DNA of 64,000 nt, taken from the NCBI GenBank assembly GCA_051870755.1, contig JBJECE010000028.1:186001-250000 (forward strand), in the 5' to 3' direction. The notes beneath the pieces were generated by a model. The model saw nothing but the letters and a program-made list of their open reading frames with translations. It had not been told where the DNA came from and ran no database searches. Numbering within the stretch: the stretch's first letter is position 1; each line of letters begins with the position of its first letter. This document shows positions 58,101-64,000 of the stretch, one piece after another. The stretch comes from W0P28-013 sp051870755 (GTDB lineage: Bacteria > Bacteroidota > Bacteroidia > Bacteroidales > Paludibacteraceae). The position numbers and the translations under genes were made by a program.

Positions 58101-59570
58101 CTATTTTTTCCAAAATGTCGGCGAAAATAGGACCAACACGGTGAATAATTCCAAACGTCCGATGAGCATAATGAATGCCAAGAACCATTTGGTGAACGCG
58201 GGCAAGGCGGCGAAACTGCCGGCCGGTCCGCAACTGCCAATGCCGGGACCAATATTGCTGATGGCTGTCAGTGCTGCACCGAACGATTCGCCCAACGGCA
58301 TGCCGGAGAGCGCCACAACAAACGTGCTGATGATAATGATGCCAACATAAATGACTGTGAAAGCGTGTATGTTGCTGATGGTGTTTTCGGGTACGACGTG
58401 CTGATTGATGCGTACGGGCAACACGGCTTTGGGGTGAATGAGGCGTTTCATTTCGTAGTAGCCGTTTTTGCACACCAATAATAACCGAATGATTTTCAGA
58501 CCGCCGCTGGTCGAACCTGCCGAACCGCCGCTCAACATCAGTAGCAGCAGCAGCGCCCATAGCACCGGTTTCCACAATAGGTAATCGGTGGTGCTGAATC
58601 CTGTGGTGGTAATGATGGAAACCACTTGAAACAGACTTTCGCGGAATGTTTTCTCGAAGTCGGCTATCGAATGCACGCCTTTGTACACTACCAGCCCGAG
58701 TGTAATGGCGAACGTGAAAGCGGCAATGGTCAGGAGATAGGTGCGCAACTCTTCGTCGTGCCACAATTTGTCGAATCGCCGTTTGATGAATGCCCAATAG
58801 AGCAGTGCGAAGTTGGTACCTGCCAGCACCATAAACAGAATGATGGTGTACTGAATGAATGGCGAATCCCAATAGGCAATGCTGGCTTGTTTGGTAGAGT
58901 AACCGCCTGTAGCCATGGTTGTTAGCGCATGACAAACCGCATCGAATATGGACATGCCGCCGATATACAGCACAATGGCCTCGAGCCCTGTGAGTATAAC
59001 GTACAATCCCCATAGTTGTCGGGCTGTGTTTTTGATGCGCGGTTGCAGTTTGTCGTAGGTCGGGCCGGGTACTTCGGCCATGAAAAGTTGCATATTGCCG
59101 CCCAAAAACGGCAGTACGGCCAACGACAATACAACAATGCCCATGCCGCCCAACCATTGTATCAGACTGCGCCAAAAGAGCAGCCCGTGCGGCAGGGCTT
59201 CGATGTCGGTCAGAACGGATGCGCCTGTGGTGGTGAAACCCGACATGGTTTCGAAAAACGCATCGGTGGGCGACAAAATGGAGCCGTTGAGCAGAAATGG
59301 CAACATGCCGAATAACGAAAAAAAGACCCAAACTACTGCCACGATGCAATAACCTTCGCGCACGCCAAGTTGGCGTGGTGCGCGGAGTCCGGCCAAATAG
59401 CCAAGCAAGCCGCCTAATGCAGTGATGCCGGCCGATTCGAGCAACGGTAGCAGGTCGGATTCGCCATAAATGAGTGCTACGCCTGCCGCCAAAAGCAGAA
59501 AAAAAGTCTCGGTGCAGAGCAGTAAGCCCAAAATCCGAAATACGAGACGATAATTAAAGGTTTTGGTCAT
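58101..59570 (-). CDS. trkH: TrkH family K+ transporter, membrane subunit
   Basis: 489 residues, multiple membrane helices in four MPM repeats. Selectivity-filter-like loops: GFTTTGASVL, ATGGYSTKQAS, TTGFSTTDYLL and NIGPGIGSCGPAG. The protein carries K+ (with or without H+/Na+) across the inner membrane and is gated by TrkA, encoded immediately upstream (3 bp gap). Confidence 0.94.
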   Translation of the reverse strand: MTKTFNYRLVFRILGLLLCTETFFLLLAAGVALIYGESDLLPLLESAGITALGGLLGYLAGLRAPRQLGVREGYCIVAVVWVFFSLFGMLPFLLNGSILSPTDAFFETMSGFTTTGASVLTDIEALPHGLLFWRSLIQWLGGMGIVVLSLAVLPFLGGNMQLFMAEVPGPTYDKLQPRIKNTARQLWGLYVILTGLEAIVLYIGGMSIFDAVCHALTTMATGGYSTKQASIAYWDSPFIQYTIILFMVLAGTNFALLYWAFIKRRFDKLWHDEELRTYLLTIAAFTFAITLGLVVYKGVHSIADFEKTFRESLFQVVSIITTTGFSTTDYLLWKPVLWALLLLLMLSGGSAGSTSGGLKIIRLLLVCKNGYYEMKRLIHPKAVLPVRINQHVVPENTISNIHAFTVIYVGIIIISTFVVALSGMPLGESFGAALTAISNIGPGIGSCGPAGSFAALPAFTKWFLAFIMLIGRLELFTVLVLFSPTFWKK

Positions 59571-59573
59571 GGC

Positions 59574-60911
59574 CTAATTGTTGAAAAATTTTGCGATTTT
59601 TCGAATGCTGGTCGCCATGCAGAATATCACGACGTGGTCGCCCGGCCGAATGATGGTGCTACCGCTTACCACCATACCTTGACCATCGCGAATGATGCCG
59701 CCGATATTGACGTTTTCGGGCAGCCGCAGGTCTTTGACGGCACTTCGTGTTATCTTGTCGCCGGGTTTCACTACGAATTCTACGACTTCGGCATCGGAGT
59801 AGGTGAGGCAGTTGACGTTCAGCACATCGTCGTCGAGTGTGAGTTGATAGATGTGGCTGGCGGCAATCAGTTTTTTGTTGATGACGGTGCCGATGTCCAA
59901 ATTTTCGGCCAAATCGATGTAGTCGATGTTCTCGACTTCGGCGATGGTTTTGCGTATGCCGAATTGTTTGGCTGCCAAACAAGCCAGCACGTTCGATTCC
60001 GAATCGCCTGTCAGCGCAAGGAATGCGTCGGCATCTTCGATACCTTCTTCGCGCAGCAGTTCCACATTGCGACAATCGCCGTTGATTAGCAGTGCGTTGC
60101 GAATTTTTTCGGCCAAGGTGAAACAGCGGTTGCGGTCTTGTTCGATGACTTTGACGCGGATGTTTTTGGCCAGCAGGTTGATGGTGTTGATGGCGATGCG
60201 GCTGCCACCCATGATGATGAGGCTGTTGATGTCGAAGGCCGTTTTGCCGGCTTGCTCGCGCACATACTCCAGATTGTCGGGCGTGCAGATGAAATAGACA
60301 ATGTCGTTGGCCAAAATCTTGTCGGATCCGCACGGAATGATGGTGTGATTGTTGCGCTTGATGGCCACAACACGGTAGCGGTGATGGTCGAAAAAGCCGG
60401 TGCTGAAGGCTTTGTTCAACAGTTGGGCGTTGTCGCGCACTTTCAGGCACACTACTATCAGCGCGTTGTTGCAAAACGACCGATATTCGCGTAACCAACC
60501 GCGTTTCAGTAGGTTGGCAATCTCTTCGGCGGCCAACATTTCGGGATAAATGAGCGAATCGACGCCCATTTTTTTGAAAAATTCGGCATTTTCTTTTTCA
60601 AGGTATTCCTTGTTGTCGATGCGCGATACCGTTTTCTTGGCTCCTAAATTGGTGGCCAGCATACACGCGGTCATATTGACACTTTCGTGTGGCGTAACGG
60701 CGATGAACAAATCGACGCCATTGACGCCGGCCTCTTTTAGGTCGTTTATCGAGGTGGGCGACCCGACTTTGGTCAGCAAATCGTATGAGGTCGAGAGGTC
60801 TTTCAGACGCTCTTCGTCGCTGTCCATAATGACAATATCTTGGTTCTCGTTTGCGAGCATTTTGGCGGCGTGGTGTCCCACTTCGCCGGCACCAACGATG
60901 AGTATTTTCAT
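59574..60911 (-). CDS. trkA: Trk K+ transport regulator TrkA
   Basis: 445 residues with two tandem RCK units. Each has a Rossmann NAD-binding part (MKILIVGAGEVGHHAAKML; later IIMGGSRIAINTINLLAK) and a C-terminal TrkA_C part. It forms the cytoplasmic ring that gates TrkH in response to nucleotides. Its ATG overlaps the stop of dxs (ATGA), so they are translationally coupled. Confidence 0.95.
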   Translation of the reverse strand: MKILIVGAGEVGHHAAKMLANENQDIVIMDSDEERLKDLSTSYDLLTKVGSPTSINDLKEAGVNGVDLFIAVTPHESVNMTACMLATNLGAKKTVSRIDNKEYLEKENAEFFKKMGVDSLIYPEMLAAEEIANLLKRGWLREYRSFCNNALIVVCLKVRDNAQLLNKAFSTGFFDHHRYRVVAIKRNNHTIIPCGSDKILANDIVYFICTPDNLEYVREQAGKTAFDINSLIIMGGSRIAINTINLLAKNIRVKVIEQDRNRCFTLAEKIRNALLINGDCRNVELLREEGIEDADAFLALTGDSESNVLACLAAKQFGIRKTIAEVENIDYIDLAENLDIGTVINKKLIAASHIYQLTLDDDVLNVNCLTYSDAEVVEFVVKPGDKITRSAVKDLRLPENVNIGGIIRDGQGMVVSGSTIIRPGDHVVIFCMATSIRKIAKFFNN

Positions 60912-62821
60912 AACTTATTGTCCGTTAGTTGATTGTCTGAATTTAATTTTGTGATTATGGTGTTGGCTATGCCTTCGGCGTCCATACCGAGCATGTGATA
61001 GAGTTCGGCTTGTGTGCCGTGTTCTACAAATTGGTCGTCGATGCCGATACGGGTAACATGTGGCCAATAATTGTTGTCGGCCATAAACTCGAGTACGGCG
61101 CTGCCCAAACCGCCGGCAATTACGCCGTCTTCGACGGTGAAAATGTGCGTAAATTGTTGTCCGACTTCGTGCAGTATGTGTGTGTCGATGGGTTTCAGAA
61201 AACGCATGTCGTAGTGCGCGATGCTGCGGCCGGTGCGTTGTTCGATTGTAGCGATGGCTTTTTGCACCGTATTGCCGATAGGTCCTAACGACAGTACAAC
61301 TGCGTCGGTGCCGGTTTTTAATTGTTGTCCTTGGCCGATGGGTAGCACTTGCATCGTGTTTCGCCAATCGGTCAGCACGCCACGCCCGCGCGGATAGCGT
61401 ATGACAAAAGCGCCTTGGTCGGGTTGTTGCGCGGTGAACATCAGGTTGCGCAACTCGTGTTCGTTCAGTGGCGAAGCAATGGTCAGGTTTGGTATGCACC
61501 GAAAGTATGCCAAGTCGAATTCGCCTTGGTGCGTAGCGCCATCACTGCCTACGAGTCCGGCGCGGTCAAGGCAGAAAACGACATTCAACTGTTGCAGCGC
61601 CACATCGTGTATGACGTTGTCGTAGGCGCGTTGCATAAACGACGAGTAGATGTTGCAAAATGGCAGAAAGCCTTCGGTGGCCAATCCGGCCGAAAAGGTA
61701 ACTGCATGACCTTCGGCTATGCCGACATCGAAAGTACGGTCGGGCATGGCTTCCATCATGTACGTCATCGAGCAGCCGCTCGGCATGGCCGGTGTGATGC
61801 CGACTATTTTGTCGTTTTGCTTGGCCAATTCGAGCAGCGTGTGTCCGAATACGTCTTGGAACAACGGCGGCTGATTGTCGGTGTTGTGCAGAATACGTTT
61901 CCCCGTTTGCGGGTCAAATTCGCCGGGAGCGTGCCATACGGTTACCGCCTCTTCGGCCGGCGCATAGCCTTTGCCTTTTTTGGTAATGATGTGCAACACT
62001 TTCGGCCCTTTGAAATTTTTGATTTCGTTCAGCGTGTTCACCAACAACTCGACATTATGTCCGTCCACCGGCCCGAAGTAGCGCATGTTCAGCCCTTCGA
62101 ATATGTTGTTGTCGGTGTTCGAACGCAGCGATTTCAACGAATTGTTCAGACGCAGAATTTTGTTGCGGCTTTTGTCATCGACAATGTGCAGGGCACGCAG
62201 CGTTTTGTAGATGGCATACCGCCACCGATTGTAGGTCGGCGAGGTGTGAATGCGTCCCAAAAATTGACTGATGCCGCCTTTTATCGGGTCGATGGCCATG
62301 TGGTTGTCGTTGAGTATGACGAGCAGATTGTTCGGGTTGGTCGATGCGTTGTTCAGCCCCTCGAAAGCCAATCCGCCGGTCATGGCACCATCGCCGATGA
62401 CAGCCACTACCTGCCGATTTTCGTGATGCAGTTTGGCCGCAATCGACAAACCTAATGCCGCCGATATGGACGTGGACGAGTGTCCTACCCCAAAGATGTC
62501 GTATTCGCTCTCTTTGGGCGTCGGGAAACCGCTCAAACCATGAAATTGACGGTTGGTATGAAAACGGGTGCGGCGGCCGGTCAGAATTTTGTGCGCGTAT
62601 GCCTGATGCCCCACATCCCATACGATGCGGTCGTAGGGCGTGTCGAATACATAGTGGATGGCGACTGTCAATTCTATCACGCCAAGACTCGCTCCCAAAT
62701 GACCGGGATTGTGTGCCAACTCGTTGATGATGAATTGGCGCAACTCGTTACATACTGCCGGCAGTTGCTCGTGCGAGAGACGTTTCAGGTCGGCCGGTGA
62801 ATTTATTTGCTCTAATAACAT
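60908..62821 (-). CDS. dxs: 1-deoxy-D-xylulose-5-phosphate synthase Dxs
   Basis: 637 residues, the normal size. ThDP-binding motif GDGAMTGGLAFEGLNNAS..LVILNDNHMAID, with HPGHLGASLGV and VWDVGHQAYAHK upstream, and CLDRAGLVGSDGATHQGEFD in the pyrimidine domain. It joins pyruvate and glyceraldehyde-3-phosphate to make DXP, the first step of the MEP isoprenoid pathway and a precursor for thiamine and pyridoxal. Overlaps trkA by four bases. Confidence 0.96.
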   Translation of the reverse strand: MLLEQINSPADLKRLSHEQLPAVCNELRQFIINELAHNPGHLGASLGVIELTVAIHYVFDTPYDRIVWDVGHQAYAHKILTGRRTRFHTNRQFHGLSGFPTPKESEYDIFGVGHSSTSISAALGLSIAAKLHHENRQVVAVIGDGAMTGGLAFEGLNNASTNPNNLLVILNDNHMAIDPIKGGISQFLGRIHTSPTYNRWRYAIYKTLRALHIVDDKSRNKILRLNNSLKSLRSNTDNNIFEGLNMRYFGPVDGHNVELLVNTLNEIKNFKGPKVLHIITKKGKGYAPAEEAVTVWHAPGEFDPQTGKRILHNTDNQPPLFQDVFGHTLLELAKQNDKIVGITPAMPSGCSMTYMMEAMPDRTFDVGIAEGHAVTFSAGLATEGFLPFCNIYSSFMQRAYDNVIHDVALQQLNVVFCLDRAGLVGSDGATHQGEFDLAYFRCIPNLTIASPLNEHELRNLMFTAQQPDQGAFVIRYPRGRGVLTDWRNTMQVLPIGQGQQLKTGTDAVVLSLGPIGNTVQKAIATIEQRTGRSIAHYDMRFLKPIDTHILHEVGQQFTHIFTVEDGVIAGGLGSAVLEFMADNNYWPHVTRIGIDDQFVEHGTQAELYHMLGMDAEGIANTIITKLNSDNQLTDNKL

Positions 62822-62858
62822 ATCGGAATGCGAACTTTCTGCGTTGGCGGTTGTTAAA

Positions 62859-63743
62859 CTATTGAAAATAAGCAGGAACGCCGGTATCGAAATGGAGCGG
62901 TTTGCCTGTAAACGGATGATAAAACGATAAGGCTTGGGCGTGCAGACAGAGCCGACCTATCGGATTGCTGCGAGCGCCGAAACGCTTGTCGCCGGCAATG
63001 GGCGTGCCTGCTGCGGCCAACTGCACCCGCATCTGACTGTTGTAGTCGGTGTCGGGCATCAACGCTACTTGTGCAAAACGCCCGTTGGATTTCAGTGTTT
63101 TGAAATGCGTTATCGCTTTGCGACCGCCGTTATCGGTCGGTGCAGCCACGGGTTTGTTTGTCGGTCGGTCGTGTGTCAGCCAATGCACCATGGTGCCTTC
63201 GGCTTGTGCCGGCGAGCCCTCGATTACGGCTACAAATGTTTGATGCACAGCACCTTTGCGCCAATCGTCATGCAGACGTTTGAAAGCTTCGTCGGATTTG
63301 GCGAACAGCAATAAACCGGAAACATCGCGGTCGAGCGGATGTACCAAAAACACGGCGCTCTCTTTCCGATGCCGCGCCACATGGTCGCATACGATGCTGT
63401 ATGCGGTTTCTTTGCTTTCGGCCGGAGCACTTTGGCTGATGACACCATATTTTTTGTCGATAATCAGCAGATCGTCGTCTTCGAACACGATGCGTATTTT
63501 GTTGTTCGGATTCGGCGCATGTTCGCCTATGGTGCGTATGGCCACCGTGTCGCCGGCATGCAGCATGGTGTCGAAAGCCGTGGTTACACAACCATTGACG
63601 GCCACCTGCCGATGTGCCAAATACGATTTGATGGTGCTGCGCCGTTGGTCGGGCAACCGCTCGATTAAAAACGGGAGTAAGGTTGTCTTGTTCGTAACGT
63701 GCAACAACGATTCTTTCTGTCTTTTTCTGTATGGAACTGCCAC
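62859..63743 (-). CDS. RluA-type pseudouridine synthase, variant RLD motif
   Basis: 294 residues. An N-terminal S4-like part (LLPFLIERLPDQRRSTIKSYLAHRQVAVNG) precedes the RluA domain (LLIIDKKYGVISQ; FLVHPLDRDVSGLLLFAKS). The catalytic Asp is kept, but the Arg that usually precedes Leu-Asp (HRLD) is Pro here (HPLD), and the usual Thr is Val. In the family that Arg takes the place of the flipped base, so activity or specificity could differ. Other motifs (GRKAITHFK, RMRVQLAAAGTPIAGDKRFG) are intact. Target RNA unknown. Confidence 0.85.
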   Translation of the reverse strand: MAVPYRKRQKESLLHVTNKTTLLPFLIERLPDQRRSTIKSYLAHRQVAVNGCVTTAFDTMLHAGDTVAIRTIGEHAPNPNNKIRIVFEDDDLLIIDKKYGVISQSAPAESKETAYSIVCDHVARHRKESAVFLVHPLDRDVSGLLLFAKSDEAFKRLHDDWRKGAVHQTFVAVIEGSPAQAEGTMVHWLTHDRPTNKPVAAPTDNGGRKAITHFKTLKSNGRFAQVALMPDTDYNSQMRVQLAAAGTPIAGDKRFGARSNPIGRLCLHAQALSFYHPFTGKPLHFDTGVPAYFQ

Positions 63744-63752
63744 GTTTTTCTC

Positions 63753-64000
63753 CTATTCGTTTATGATAAAAATTTCTTCGTTCGGTTTGTGCATCAAATA
63801 TGTTTCGCGCGCAAATTTTTCCAAGTTTTCGAGGCTGGAGTCGAGCGCTTCGAGTTTGGCTCGGTCGGTTTCGATGTTTTGCTTGTAAAAGGCAATCTCT
63901 TTCTGCAAATCGACGATTTTTCGGCGCGTGTGCATACGGTCTATCAGGCTGTTCGTGTCAAAAAAAGTGATGTACACACCAAATGCCAACAGCGTAACAA
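63753..64000 (-). CDS. FtsB/DivIC-type septum protein (partial, C-terminal part)
   Basis: Only the last ~82 residues are visible; the start lies beyond the right edge, since an apparent start there is a TTG inside a membrane helix. The visible part has the end of a membrane helix (VTLLAFGVYITFFD), then a coiled coil (RRKIVDLQKEIAFYKQNIETDRAKLEALDSSLENLEKFARETYLM) and the tail KPNEEIFIINE. This layout fits the FtsB/DivIC septum-formation family, which bridges FtsL and FtsQ in the divisome. 9 bp from the RluA-type gene. Confidence 0.82.
   Translation of the reverse strand, partial: VTLLAFGVYITFFDTNSLIDRMHTRRKIVDLQKEIAFYKQNIETDRAKLEALDSSLENLEKFARETYLMHKPNEEIFIINE

Noticed and set aside
56642..58252. 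536-codon minus-strand open frame opposite radA
   Set aside because: RadA is unmistakable on the plus strand; the mirror frame has His/Arg-rich low-complexity sequence.

Overview
The window reads as a chromosomal piece of a Bacteroidota (order Bacteroidales) genome. The main reasons are a type IX secretion system (T9SS) operon in the order porP-K-L-M-N, a separate porT, several proteins with T9SS C-terminal sorting domains, a DUF3467 protein, a BT1926-type barrel, a NigD-like lipoprotein, an ATP synthase operon in the order D-C-x-B-E-F-H-A-G, and promoters of the TTTG-N19-TAnnTTTG type in front of many genes. A diiron flavoprotein with rubredoxin and a 2[4Fe-4S] ferredoxin suggest an anaerobic or microaerobic life. 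Genus and species cannot be told from this sequence alone.

Layout. 1-5.3 kb: T9SS core operon on the minus strand, cut by the left edge inside porN. 5.4-9.3 kb: small housekeeping genes, a NigD-like lipoprotein and a protein with a type B (CHU_C) sorting domain. 9.3-15.9 kb: a tetR-tolC-acrA-acrB efflux operon that ends with a small PII-like gene. 16-27 kb: bactofilin, purine nucleoside phosphorylase, a YgjP-like metallopeptidase, a secreted subtilase with a T9SS tail, tilS, DUF3467, panB, a DUF349 protein, a glycosyltransferase and ispE. 27.2-31.5 kb: a large GLUG-repeat surface protein flanked by two ~140-bp direct repeats; its body differs in codon use from its sorting tail. 31.5-33.1 kb: divergent flavodiiron protein and rubredoxin. 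33.1-40.2 kb: complete F1Fo ATP synthase operon.

40.4-49.8 kb: truA, a His-rich small protein with a TonB-dependent receptor, mtaB, a secreted EndA-type nuclease, and an operon of two rhomboid proteases plus an EEP-family hydrolase. 49.9-53.8 kb: HU, argS, ferredoxin, porT and a low-molecular-weight tyrosine phosphatase. 53.8-54.3 kb: tRNA-Ser(CGA) with 150-bp tandem repeats that carry interrupted copies of its 3' end and terminator. 54.4-58 kb: a lipoprotein/beta-barrel pair and radA. 58-64 kb: an operon running ftsB/divIC-like, rluA-like, dxs, trkA, trkH.

The T9SS machine (PorK-N, PorP, PorT) and its likely cargos (the subtilase, the CHU_C protein and the GLUG protein) share the window, so it shows both exporter and substrates. 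Two MEP isoprenoid genes (ispE, dxs), energy conversion (ATP synthase) and K+ uptake (TrkAH) are core metabolism. No transposase, integrase, CRISPR array or rRNA was seen. The most unusual features are the chimeric GLUG gene between repeats and the tRNA-Ser tail repeats.
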